Source: Gautieria morchelliformis
Taxonomy: Eukaryota > Basidiomycota > Agaricomycetes > Gomphales > Gomphaceae
Assembly (NCBI GenBank): GCA_015179125.1
Contig: WHVA01000055.1
Location: 1-64,000 of the forward strand
Reading direction: 5' to 3'
DNA length: 64,000 bases
In this document: positions 35,242 through 46,436 of the stretch, piece after piece
Layout of the letters: the number at the start of each line of letters is the position of its first letter
How positions within the stretch are numbered: position 1 is the stretch's first letter
Program-made: the position numbers and the translations under genes
The notes under the pieces: model-generated
What the model saw: the letters and a program-made list of their open reading frames with translations, nothing else
Told to the model about the DNA's origin: nothing
Database searches by the model: none

Positions 35242-36425
35242 GTTATGGCCGTTCATTTCCGACTTCCGACCCTCAGTTCTGTTGGGTGCATTTATGCTCC
35301 TGCACCAAAATCAAGCATAATATATTCAATTTGTTGTATGGTGTTTTCAATCTTTTCTCATACTGTTCTTGTACCATGCATCCACTTCCCTGCTTATTTT
35401 CGAAATTTTCCAGTCACTCCCTATCTCTCCATTTCATTCTGTTATTTCTATTTTCATAGGCGGCTGCACCCAGCGGAGTTTGAAATGACTTCGACGCGCG
35501 AGCCCTTGGGCGCTAAAGGGCCGGGTGCAAGTATATGCCTTCTGAGACAGGATTACACTCCTCTCTCAGTGACAATAAATTCACTGAGAGAGGCGAGTAG
35601 TATTCTTCATATTTACATAGCATGTTGACTGAAAATCATGTAGTGTATTTGATTCTACGTACTGTATTAATATATCAGTGACAATAAATTCACTGAGAGA
35701 GTGTATTTGATTCTAGCTTTCTAAGAACTCTACCGAACCTTCCCTGCCATAGCCCCTAGTTGCTAACAAGTTCCGCCGCACCTCCCGCACCTCCGATATT
35801 TCTGCAACACATTCCGCCCCTGCGATATTTCCGACATTCCGCCCCTTGTACATTTCCCTTGTTCTTTCAACTCTATTACTTGGACCCACCGGACCCACTT
35901 CATCGTCCATCAAGACCATATATCCGGCCACCCTTGTAGTTTGTTGTCAGATATGTTTTCCGACCCCTTGTTCTTTGCCATTGTTCTACCTCACCCTGAG
36001 CCCCCCTTGTAGTCCCATTGTTCCCAATTAGTTAGTTCCCACACATTGTACTCGACTTCCGCTTCCTCCGGAACTTGCTTAGTACCATACCATTACTTGT
36101 TGTTCTGCGCTTTGTATAAAACCCCCTCATGTATGTCTGTTATTCTGCAATCAGATAATCACCTTCGATACTTGATCTCCTTCGCTCCATCTCCTGTTCT
36201 TAGCACAGCAAGTCTAGCAAGATCTCAGCCTCTCTCTCAGCCTTCCGTCTTCCGCCTTCCGCCTCAGTTCCGACACAAGTTCCGACCAAACCTTTGGTTC
36301 AGTACTTTCCGACTTCCGACTCAGTTCCGAAATACTTAGGACGATAGTTCATCGGGGGCGCAACCTATAAGTTGAAGCCGCCGTCCTTTCCAGTTCCGAC
36401 CCAGCGGAAATCTCGATACGTAACA
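35241..36425. mobile_element. Solo LTR rich in TTCCG motifs, at 7TM start codon
   Basis: Termini TGTTATGGCC...TACGTAACA (inverted TGTTA/TAACA). It is inserted in the first codons of the unit 2 7TM gene, flanked by AAACA on the left and AAACG on the right; the empty site in units 1 and 4 reads AAACG, so the left copy carries one CpG-type transition. 1,185 bp including a nested solo LTR (35,280-35,768 plus its duplication), about 691 bp without it. Contains TATA-like GTATAAAACC near 36,115. No protein domain. Confidence 0.8.
35280..35768 (+). mobile_element. Solo LTR, family S, nested copy
   Basis: 489 bp, TGTTGGGTGC...GTTGCTAACA. Exact 5-bp duplication AGTTC (35,275-35,279 and 35,769-35,773). 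Nearly identical to 38,475-38,962. Carries two ACAATAAATTCACTGAGAGA motifs near its 3' end. Confidence 0.9.
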
Positions 36426-36899
36426 AAACGCCATAGTACCAAGTCGAGGTCGGAACGAGGTTCATCTTCGACTTTCTAGCATTGTCGTTTAAATACGCAT
36501 GGGGTACTATCCAAGCAATGATAGATGATCACTATGAATCATAAGCGGTGGCTGGGGCGTGTGGAGGGTTCAGAACATACATATTAGTTTGGGATCAACA
36601 CTCTCCCGGCGCCGTTGCTGCGGGAATCGACTACATACTACTACATATCAGCTTAGAGCGGCGCGAATGAAGCTGGGTGCCGGCGCCAGGCGAGGCTGCC
36701 GTGACGGAAAAAAACTATTCGAATCTGGACGCTGCAGCAACTCCGGGCACTTATTGTAAGTACATTTCCTGTTACATAATTATTACTAGAGGGAGGGCCA
36801 GCTTGTGCCCGGCAGAACCCTTGCTCACGGTAGTATATAAGAATGAACCCGGCGTGATGATGCATATCTCGAATTTGTGTATAGTGCAGACATGAAAAT
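36426..36899. repeat. Unit 2 promoter side and junction
   Basis: 36,426-36,510 is the displaced upstream region of the unit 2 7TM gene (TATA-like 36,488-36,495). 36,510-36,770 matches the junction at 15,240-15,500. A GAGGGAGGGCC-containing patch near 36,790 also occurs near 54,365 and 54,450. No gene. Confidence 0.45.
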
Positions 36900-37083
36900 T
36901 TATACGTGTACTCTACTTTGGTGCCGCAGACAGGCGATGCTTCTTCGCTGATATGGACGAGGGCCTGCTTCTTTTTGACGGACTCTGAGGCATAGCCCGA
37001 GGCGAGGTGGCGAGAATAGGAGAGCAAACAACGGTTCGAGGATGGAAAGTGGACGAAGATGAGATCATCAACGAAAAGATAAG
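36900..37083 (-). pseudogene. Downstream half of a gene split by Ty3 family B
   Basis: Minus-strand coding-like sequence entering from the Ty3 element at 37,083; one frame reads LFVDDLIFVHFPSSN, the neighbouring one gives a Ser/Pro/Lys-rich tail ending SAAPK at a stop near 36,920. It joins, across the element, to 43,827-43,957. The correct frame and family are unknown. Confidence 0.35.
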
Positions 37084-37564
37084 TGTCAGGGGACACCCTG
37101 TTTTCCATTTCCAGTTCCGACACCACACCCAGTTCCGACTCCATTTCCGACTCCGCTTCCGGTTCCGATTCCATCTCCGCCTCCGCTTTCGGAAATGATT
37201 CCGCTTCTGGGAGAACTTCCACCAGTTCTGTTCGCCTTGCCAGTTCCACTCCAATTTCCGACTTCCACTCTCGGAACAGTGTCGGAAATCAAGCGACTTG
37301 CGTAATAGGTGGCATCAAGGGTTGATCAAGGGTCAGGGAGATGCAGGGTTGATGGCGGGTGCCAAGTGTTGTCCCTGGCTGCGCAGCGTAGTATAATACA
37401 GGCTCGCTGACATTGGGGGTCCTTAGACTTTTCTCTTTGGATTTCCCCTTGTCAGGTGAGAATCCCCTCTCTTGTATACTCTGTTCATTTATACATACTT
37501 TGGATTTCCCCTTGTCAGTTGTGTGGTAGTGTGATCTCCACAACTAGCCAGGGTTGCCCTTACA
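37084..37564 (+). repeat. 5' LTR of Ty3 family B
   Basis: 481 bp, TGTCAGGGGACACC...GCCCTTACA, with a dense run of TTCCGACTCC-like repeats (37,110-37,270) and two copies of TTTGGATTTCCCCTTGTCAG. Confidence 0.9.
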
Positions 37565-37750
37565 GCAGAAAAGTGTCTCCCCTAGAGGACTGGCGGTCGT
37601 ACCGCGCGTTGCATTCGCCATAGGTGCGTTCGGAATCGGAGACAGCGACTCGGAAATCGCAACCTCTTCCGCACACACAGCGTACGATAGCCCCTCTTCT
37701 TACATCGAGCTCCCAACCTTGGAAATCCGTCCCATATTTCTCCTTCCGAC

Positions 37751-39426
37751 ATGGATCCGGACGATCGTCTTCGGAATATGGAGGAGGAATTGACGCGGAA
37801 CCGGATGAAGACCAACGCGATTGAAACAGCCTTACAAGCGATTTTGGCTAAGTTAGATATTCCACAAAGTGGTGGAAATGAAATGCTGGATGATCCGGAT
37901 TTCGGAAAAGCGGAACTAGCGGAAGAGAGAAAGTCCGCGAAGTTAGCAAAGGTCAAACCCGCATCTCCAGCGGACTTTGACGGAGATCGGGAGAAGGGAC
38001 GCACATTCTTCAACACATGCAGCATCTACTTCGCAATTGCCGGAGACCTCTTTCCGAACGACCAGGCTCAGATTCACTGGGCATTGTCCTTTTTCAAATC
38101 GGACCGCGCAGCCCGTTTTGCAAACAAGGTGATCCGACATGAAGCAAAGGGCAAGGGGAACTACTTCCGGGACTGGGACGCCTTCGAGAAAACATTTTCC
38201 AACCAGTTCTGCCTGAAAAACGAGCAGCTCACAGCTCTTACGAAGCTCGAGGGGACCAGCTGGTACCAGGCCAAGGATCCGGTCGATGACTACATTGATG
38301 GCTTCCAGGAGCTCATCGCTCATCGACCTTGCGGAATATGACGACGACAAGACGATCGTCATCAAATTCCAACGAGGACTTGATCCGACACTCCAGAACC
38401 AAGTTGCGCTGCATGGGGATGGAGCTCCGGATTTCGATGACCTGGAAGGGTGGTACCAAGCTGCGCAGAGGGTGTGTTGGGTGCATTTATGCTCCTGCAC
38501 CAAAATCAAGCATAATATATTCAATTTATTGTGTGGTGTTTCAATATTTTCTCATACTGTTCTTGTACCATGCATCCATTTCTCTGCTTATTTTCGAAAT
38601 TTTCCAGTCACTCTCTATCTCTCCATTCCATTCTGTTATTTCCATTTTCACAGGCGGCTGCACCCAGCGGAGTTTGAAATGACTTCGACGCGCGAGCCCT
38701 TGGGCGCTAAAGGGCCGGGTGCAAGTATATGCCTTCTGAGACAGGATTACACTCCTCTCTCAGTGACAATAAATTCACTGAGAGAGGCGAGTAGTATTCT
38801 TCATATTTACATAGCATGTTGACTGAAAATCATGTAGTATATTTGATTCTAGGTATTGTATTAATATATCAGTGACAATAAATTCACTGAGAGAGTATAT
38901 TTGATTCTAGCTTTCTAAGAACTCTACCGAACCTTCCCTGCCATAGCCCCTAGTTGCTAACAGGGTGTCCCGGAACAGGGAGGCAAATGAGGCCTTCGTG
39001 GAGACGAGCCGGAACATGACACGCAGTTCCACTCGTCCTACTCCACCTGTGCCAAAACCCGGAAGCGCATTCATTCCCACACGGAAAATATTTCCGATGC
39101 TTGCTCCGCCTGCTCCTATTAGGAACCATAGCCCTCCTCCCTCGAAGAGTGGCCCTGCCCCGATGGATGCTGACCGCATGCGCGGAAAAGGCCACGGAAC
39201 TATCACCTGCTTCCGATGTCGACAACCAGGCCACTATGCTCGCGAGTGCCCCCAAGCCTTTGATATCCGGCTTATGACCACAGAGGAGAAACTCGAGCTC
39301 CTTCCAGAGTTCCTCGCACTTGCGGACATAAGCAGAGTGCCCACTGCGGAAGGATTTTCCGAAAATGCGGAACATGGTCCACCGGAAGCGGAAGATGCGT
39401 CGGATTTTGTGACACGCAGCGGGTGA
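37751..39426 (+). pseudogene. Family B Gag
   Basis: Starts MDPDDRLRNMEEELTRNRMK (coiled-coil-like N-terminus), then capsid region FDGDREKGRTFFNTCSIYF and WALSFFKSDRAARFANKV. A tandem 7-bp duplication GCTCATC near 38,312 shifts the frame; the capsid continues as DLAEYDDDKTIVIKFQRGLD. A 488-bp solo LTR interrupts it at 38,475. After that come VPKPGSAFIPTR and a CCHC knuckle CFRCRQPGHYAREC (about 39,210), ending at TGA 39,424-39,426. The pol frame overlaps and needs a -1 shift. Confidence 0.8.
38475..38962 (+). mobile_element. Solo LTR, family S, inside family B gag
   Basis: 488 bp, TGTTGGGTGC...TTGCTAACA, flanked by the exact duplication GGGTG (38,470-38,474 and 38,963-38,967). Nearly identical to 35,280-35,768, so both inserted recently and after family B. 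Confidence 0.92.
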
Positions 39427-42400
39427 GATGTGTGCCCCTGCTGCCTGTACATAACCAGTTTGCCTGTCTTGAAGTAGAGAATGAAAAGCCCCCACTCCCC
39501 TCACTTCGTGCAGACCCACCGGATAAAGTCACACAAAAACCAAATCCGACACCCCATCCATCCCGCATCCGCCCTTGGGAGAGACGCCTTCCGAAGCGCT
39601 ATGTTGTTGCTGCCACCCCTGGCCCCAAGTCACTGGTCATTAAGGTGGAGATCCAGATGACAGATACGGCGGAAGTCAAATCCGGACCTGCCCTTGTCGA
39701 TTGCGGGGCCACTGGTCAGTTTATCGACCGGGACTATGTGGAACGGAACCGACTGACCACGTGGAAGTTGCAATGTGCAATCCCGGTGTTCAATGTGGAT
39801 GGAAGCCCCAATGAGGCAGGGTCCATCATGGAGATAGTAGACACAATTCTCCGCTACAATGGACACTCAGAACGCACTTCCTTTGCAGTCACCAGCCTGG
39901 GGAAGCAGGACATCATCCTCGGGTTTACCTGGCTTCAGGAGCACAACCCGGAGATCAATTGGCAGACTCGGAAGGTACTGATGAGTCGATGTCCAGCCAA
40001 GTGTCACATGTGCAGGTCGGAAGTGCGGAAGGAGCGCCAGGAGCAGCGGAAGACCGAACGGCTCATACAGACATGTCGTTCTGGCCCCCATCCACTGCTT
40101 GCAGAAGAAGACTCGGAAGCGGAATTTGAACCGGATCCCACTTCCGATTCCGATTCCGATTCCGATTCCGAATCCAACGTCATCCGACTCGGCCCAGAAG
40201 ACACTCTGGCGGAAGGGGAGCGCTTGCTGTACGTAAACCTTCCGCCGGAAGCGGAACACATCCGCGCCACCGGAAATATTTCGCAATGCCTTGCTGAAGC
40301 CTCCAAGAGGCATGATAGAGTGGAGGCGGAAATTCCGGAGTACCTGCGGGAGTTCGAGGATGTCTTTTCCAAGGAGTCATTCGATGCCTTGCCTCCACGG
40401 AAGCTTTGGGACCATGCCATCGAGTTGGAGCCTGGGTCAAAGCCCACCAACTGCAAGGTCTACCCGCTGTCACCCAAGGAGCAGGTAGAGCTCGATGCAT
40501 TCCTTGCGGAGAACCTCCATACAGAGAGGATCCGCCCCTCCAAGTCACCCATGGCATCTCCGGTGTTCTTCATCAAGAAGAAGGACGGCTCGCTCAGACT
40601 TGTGCAGGATTACCGGGCCTTGAATGCGATCACAATCAAGAACCGGTACCCCATTCCACTCATTTCCGAACTAATCACACAACTCCACGGGGCAAGGTAC
40701 TTCACTAAGCTGGATGTCCGCTGGGGCTTCAATAGTGTTCGGATCCGGGAGGGAGACGAGTGGAAGGCCGCATTCCGCACCAACCGAGGACTCTTTGAGC
40801 CACAGGTCATGTTCTTCGGCCTTACCAACAGTCCCGCCACATTCCAGACGATGATGAATGACATTTTCCATGACATGATAGCAGAAGGGGTTGTCTGCGT
40901 CTACCTCGATGACATCCTCATCTTCACAAAAACAATGTCGGAACATCGGGAAGTCGTGTGGAGAGTGCTGGAACGGCTCCGGGAATACAACCTGTGTCTC
41001 AAGCTGGAAAAGTGCGAATTTGAGCGGACGCGGATAGAGTATCTTGGGGTGATTGTGTCGGAAGGAAAGGTGGAAATGGACCCAGTCAAGGTTTCCGGTG
41101 TGTTGGATTGGCCTGTGCCGCGGAACAGGAAAGAGGTCCAGTCCTTTGTTGGGTTTGTCAATTTCTACCGGTGGTTCATCAAGGACTTCTCCTGCCACGC
41201 TCATGCCCTCTTCAACCTCACCAAGAAGGAGGTTGGATGGCAGTGGGGAGAGCCGGAACAGGCCTCCTTTGACAAACTCAAAGAGCTGATCACTTCTGCC
41301 CCGGTCCTGATCTTTCCCGATGACTCTCGCCCTTATCGAGTCGAGGCGGACTCTTCCGACAAAGCTACTGGAGCGGTCTTGTCACAACAGTCATCGGAAG
41401 ATGATGGGGGATGGCGTCCGATTGCCTTCTTCTCTAAAAGCCTTAGTCCGGTCGAGCAGAACTATGAGATCCACGACAAGGAGATGCTGGCAATCATCCG
41501 AGCGCTGGAGGAGTGGCGACACTTCCTCGAGGGTGCTCTATGCCTGTTTGAGATCTGGACAGACCACAAGAACCTCGATTATTTCCGCACATCTAAGAAG
41601 TTGAACCGACGACAAGCACGGTGGTCCCTACACCTGTCCCCGTTCGACTTCCTGCTCCGCCACCACCCCGGCCGCACCATGGGCAAGCCCGATGCCCTAT
41701 CCCGCCGTGCGGATCATGGAAGTGGAAGTGGAGACAACGCGGATATGACACTGCTCCACCCAAGTCTCTTTGCAATCCGCGCCCTCGAAGGAGTGACTGC
41801 AGTTGGGGCGGAAGCGGAAATGCTCCGGGACATCCGGAGGCGGTACCGGAATGGAGAGAAGGAGGAGTCGGTGGTGAAGGCAGTGGAGGAACTTTGGAAA
41901 GGGCACTCACGGTCTGTATGGGCAGCGGAATGGTCGGAACGTGATGGACTGCTCCACTTCAGAGGCAAGGTCTATGTTCCAGGTGAGGCGGACCTCCGCC
42001 GCCGCATCGTGTCCCAGCACCATGACACACGGGTCGCTGGGCATGCTGGCAGGTGGAAGACGCTGGAGTTAGTGGCTCGGAATTACTGGTGGCCTCAGAT
42101 GTCCCGCTACATTGGACAGTACGTGAAGACATGTGACCTTTGTCTCCGAACCAAAGCACAACGACATCCCCCTGTCGGAGAGCTTGTTCCGCTCCCGATT
42201 CCCGAATCCCGCTGGGACACCATCAGTGTCGACTTCATCGTTGAACTCCCAGAGTCTCATGGCTACGACACAATCATGAACGTGTGGATTCGGTAAGCAA
42301 GGTGTCCCACTTCATTCCGACGCACACGACGATCACAGCCCTCGGAGCGGCCCGCCTGTTCCTTGCACATGTCTGGAAGTTGCATGGGCTCCTGAAGCAA

Positions 42401-43315
42401 GTTGTTTCCACCGAGGTCCGCAGTTTGTCGCGGAACTGACTCAGGAGCTCTACCGCCTGCTCGGCATAAAGCTGGCTACCACCACAGCGTACCATCCGCA
42501 GGGTGACGGACAGACGGAACGGGTCAATCAGGAGTTGGAGCAATATCTCCGCCTCTTTGTCAATGAGAGGCAGGATGATTGGGATGAGTTACTTCCACTG
42601 GCGGAATTCCAATACAACAACCATGTCCATTCCGCCACACAACAGACTCCCTTCATGCTTGACTCCGGACGACACCCGCGGATGGGCTTCGAGCCACGCC
42701 AGGCTGACTCCCGACTCGAGACAGTCAATGAGTTCCGAGACCGCATGGACTCCACCCTTTCGGAAGCCAAGTCGGCCCTTGCAAGGCCAAGGATGACATG
42801 GCAAGGTACTACAACCAACGCCGGGTTCCTGCCCCGGAGTACCAAGTTGGAGATAAGGTGTATCTAGATGCAAGTGACATCCGCACCACATGCCCTTCGC
42901 AGAAGCTTGCCCACCGCTACCTTGGGCCCTTCACAGTGATGCGGAGGGTTGGACGGAATGCATACCGCTCCGACTTCCGATGTCCATGTCCCGCCTCCAC
43001 CCCGTCTTCAACGTGGTGAAGTTACTCCCTATGCTTGAGGACCCAATTCCAGGTCGGAAGGCTCGTCCGCCACCTCCGCCGAAATTGTAGATGGGGAAGA
43101 GCACTATGTGGTGGAACAGATCCTGGACAGCCGGTTTGTGCGAGGACGACTCCAATTCCTCGTGAAATGGGAAGGGTATGGATATGAGGAGAATTCATGG
43201 ATCCCGGAGCAAGATGTTTCTGCTCCAGACAAACTCCGTGAGTTCTATAGGACACACCCCGGTGCCCCTCGCCGAATCCGCTCGCTGGCATTTCAATCCC
43301 TCGTGTCCCGTGCTT
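39423..43315 (+). pseudogene. Family B Pol with chromodomain
   Basis: Protease [13 protein letters not shown] (DSGAT type with Cys for Ser), RT with [27 protein letters not shown] and active site [12 protein letters not shown], RNase [19 protein letters not shown], integrase zinc domain ([11 protein letters not shown]...CDLC) and first Asp in [13 protein letters not shown] base is lost near 42,288 (stop 42,294-42,296), another near 42,414 removing the second catalytic Asp context, another near 42,785. Then comes a chromodomain EHYVVEQILDSRFVRGRLQF / VKWEGYGYEENSWIPEQD (about 43,100-43,220), which in chromoviruses steers integration to modified histones. Confidence 0.85.
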
Positions 43316-43345
43316 CGAGGACGCAGCACGCTAGAGGGGGGGTGA

Positions 43346-43826
43346 TGTCAGGGGACACCCTGTTTTCCATTTCCAGTTCCGACACCACACCCAGTTCCGA
43401 CTCCATTTCCGACTCCGCTTCCGGTTCCGATTCCATCTCCGCCTCCGCTTTCGGAAATGATTCCGCTTCTGGGAGAACTTCCACCAGTTCTGTTCGCCTT
43501 GCCAGTTCCACTCCAATTTCCGACTTCCACTCTCGGAACAGTGTCAGAAATCAAGCGACTCGCGTAATAGGTGGCATCAAGGGTCGATCAAGGGTCAGGG
43601 AGATGCAGGGTTGATGGCAGGTGCCAAGTGTTGTCCCTGGCTGCGCAGCGTAGTATAATACGGGCTCGCTGACATTGGGAGTCCTTAGACTTTTCTCTTT
43701 GGATTTCCCCTTGTCAGGTGAGAATCCCCTCTCTTGTATACTCTGTTCATTTATACATACTTTGGATTTCCCCTTGCCAGTTGTGTGGTAGTGTGATCTC
43801 CACAACTAGGCAGGGTTGCCCTTACA
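43346..43826 (+). repeat. 3' LTR of Ty3 family B
   Basis: 481 bp, same length as 37,084-37,564 with about eight substitutions by eye, indicating an older insertion than the young family A element. Confidence 0.9.
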
Positions 43827-43957
43827 ATAACCAGGTCGGTGGGAATGAACGGGCGGCGTTTGCTGGGCAGCACCATCACGCTCAGAGGAACGAGATATCA
43901 AATGCATGAAGGCGCGAGGTGATATCCTCCTAACATGCAGGGTAACCGAGGCCATGA
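43827..43957 (-). pseudogene. Upstream half of a gene split by Ty3 family B
   Basis: On the minus strand a TATA-like TATAAATA (near 44,055) precedes ATG at 43,955-43,957 (MASVTLH, then a possible 75-bp intron starting GTTAGG and ending CCCAG). Coding-like sequence ends at the family B insertion and resumes at 37,083. Product unknown. Confidence 0.35.
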
Positions 43958-44405
43958 TCAGTGAGGGTACAAAGAGGGCCAAAAAGCGAAGAAGACGTAC
44001 AGGAGCAGTGGCGCAGAGACAAGTGACAGGCAGAAAGAGATCAAACCCGATATTTATACACGTCAAAAGAGGCTAGAGGGAGGGCCTAGCAAGAGATCAA
44101 AGCTCAGCGGCCCAGCGAAGACTTAGGGCACGTCTCACCACAGAGCAGGCATCACATGGGACCAATCATCAACCGATAATAAGCAGGGTAACGGAGGACA
44201 TGATCAAGGAGGGTACAAACAGGTCGACAAGTAAAGAAGATGTACAGGAGCTATGGCGCAGAGACCAGAGAGTGGTAGAAAGACATAGAACCGGATATTT
44301 ATACACGCCAAGGGAGAGGTTAGAGGAGCACCTAGAGAGAGATCAAAGCTCAGAGGCCCAGCGAAGACTTATGTAGGCCATGTCTCACCAAAGAGGCATC
44401 ACATG
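43934..44405. repeat. Tandem direct repeat (about 225 bp x 2)
   Basis: 43,934-44,160 and 44,181-44,405 are diverged copies containing, in both, GGATATTTATACACG-like boxes, GCGCAGAGAC and GCCCAGCGAAGACTTA. Seen from the minus strand each has a TATA box and an ATG, so this is a duplicated promoter region of the gene broken by family B. Confidence 0.65.
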
Positions 44406-44682
44406 CATTAATTCAATGACTGATGCATGATTAGCACGGAGAATAGTCGGCTAAAGTGTCATAATTCCCACGATTTTCGACTTCCCAGGGCCCTTGACGA
44501 GCAAGGGGATCAGCGACTTGGGCTCCGATTTTCCAGAGCTGATTTTGGGGTGTTCGCTCGATTAACTGCACTGGAACCTACTAAGTACTATAGGGATAAT
44601 CAGTCCAATTCAGCAACCTAGAAGCGGAGAACCCCAACGTGCGACTTGCGATACTTAATCTCTGCAGGTCTCTCAATATACC
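44406..44682. repeat. Region upstream of the unit 3 kinase
   Basis: The last 140 bp match the upstream of the unit 2 kinase (15,560-15,690). The block near 44,470-44,510 recurs in inverse orientation at 54,225-54,270. No gene. Confidence 0.45.
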
Positions 44683-46225
44683 ATGCAGACATGGCCGTTC
44701 GTCGTAAGCTGCTCATTATTCGGAGAAATTTGACTTTGAGCTGCTTCTCTCCTAGTACAGCCATTGAATGCTTTCTTGTCGCTCATCATCGGGGGCTTCA
44801 TCAAAATCAACCATGTTCAAGTCCCAATCACGCTATATAAACCATCTCAAAGCCTGTAAAACCAGTTCTAGCCACGGTAGAATGCTTCCTCACTGCCGGC
44901 GGTCTACCACCTGCTCGTCCTCCCTCCAAACTCCCGCCTCCAGGCAACCTCTGTCTCCATGTTTCGTTAGAATTGGAACAACTCGGCTATGGGAGAGTGG
45001 GTTCGGTGTATGTGCTTAGGATTGACGACACCAATCAGCACGCTCTTCCATCCCTTGTATTAAAAGTCACTGCTCGGCCCCGTTCTGACGATCTGGCTCG
45101 TGAGGCCTGGTTTTACGAAGAGATGGAGGATATTCAGGGAGTAGCCATCGCACACCGAATTCTTGGAATTCTCGGATGCCGCTTCTATCATCATACGTCC
45201 AGCGCCACTGCTATGGGTTCTTTACTGCGGAAATCGAGTCGAATAGCGAGGTATTGGATTGGGCAGCGTCTGATGCGGGTTGCGACGAGGAGGAAGTAGA
45301 CGTTCCGGACGAGGACAGCCAAGGTGAGGATGACAACGACTCGGACGAGCCATGGAACCCCCATGCATTGACAGATTACTCTCTCCAGATGATCTGGGGA
45401 TAAGAGAACCCACCTCAGGCTGGGGAATTGTATTCAAGCGCAATGAGGAATGCGAGAAGAGGGAGAAGTTAAGACAAGAATATTGAGATCAACGAGACAG
45501 AATCATCAAAGCAACTCATGCCGAAGTGTGCAACAGCATGCAATGACAAGACATTTATTTCAGTCTTGGTTTTAGAAAGGCTCGGGGACGTGATACCCAT
45601 AGGTGTTCCGTTGGAAGCACTCAAGTTTGTCTGGCCAGCTCTAACTATGCATGCTTCTGAACATCGTTTGTTATGCAGACCGCATGTTCACGAAATATAC
45701 AGCGACATGAGTCAATTCGGTATCGAACACATGGACATCCGATGGAGAAATATCCTGGCGGCACCTGCAGTACAACAGAGTGCTGTCTGCCCTGATCACA
45801 GACACATGCATCGATGGCGTGTGGTTGACTTCGATCTCTCGAGAAAGTCAAACCATTCGCATTCTCATATCGAATCTACTTCAGGCTCATGGCTTCGGAC
45901 CATACTGGATGGATTGGAAGAGGGATATGTCGTCGAGCCTTGGGACTGGATGCATTCTTTGTCTCTCAACGCGAAATGCATTGTAAGGTATTTCTTCTTT
46001 TTCACGAGAACTGAATCGTTTTGTGCGCAACTCTTCGTAGACAGACGCCGCCTTTACGATGTCACAAGAGCCATGTGCCGCCTGCCTTGTGATGTTCCAC
46101 TATCCCAACCTTTATCCTCGAGCTACACGCCCTCCTGGTCGGAATTCTTCACGAGGCTGGTTACTCGTCACGGAATTGTGAGCGGCACCTATTACGATAC
46201 CTATAACCCACATCACAGACTGTGA
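44683..46225 (+). pseudogene. Kinase-like protein, unit 3 copy (several lesions)
   Basis: ATG 44,683, exon 1 to 44,703, intron 44,704-44,760. A base is lost near 44,837. The N-lobe reads LGYGRVGSVYVLRIDD and LVLKVTA. An extra block of roughly 48 bp near 45,157-45,204 (with a GAATTC-TTG-GAATTC inverted repeat) interrupts it before the aD region; stops follow near 45,401. The C-lobe is open from 45,518 (LVLERLGD, HMDIRWRN, DFDLSRKSN) and runs past the usual stop, which is TGG here, to 46,225. The sequence beyond, to 46,285, still matches the unit. Confidence 0.7.
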
Positions 46226-46436
46226 TGCTTCCTATCTACTCAGACTTATCGTCTATTCAAAGCCGCAGAAATGTTCCCAACTTCTTGTATATATGCTTGG
46301 CAGTGCCTCGTTTGTTGCACCACCTTTTTTTCCAAGCTACCAGCCCTACCGATCTATAACGATGTCTTCGCTTTTTCATGATTTATCACACCCTCATCAG
46401 ATTTCAGGGATCTATAGGATACAAGATAAAAGGCTA

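Larger units (their letters stand above)
37084..43826 (+). mobile_element. Ty3 chromovirus-like element, family B (decayed)
   Basis: 6,743 bp with two 481-bp LTRs differing at roughly eight positions. Left flank ATAAG, right flank ATAAC (probable 5-bp duplication with one change). Order: Gag, protease, RT, RNase H, integrase, chromodomain. A solo LTR (38,475-38,962), a 7-bp duplication in gag and several single-base deletions in integrase make it non-functional. The whole element, LTR and coding, is strikingly rich in TTCCG/CGGAA. Confidence 0.9.

Noticed and set aside
40130-40180. TTCCGATTCCGATTCCGATTCC run as a microsatellite of interest by itself
   Set aside because: It encodes the Ser/Asp repeat of family B Pol and is part of the general TTCCG richness reported above.
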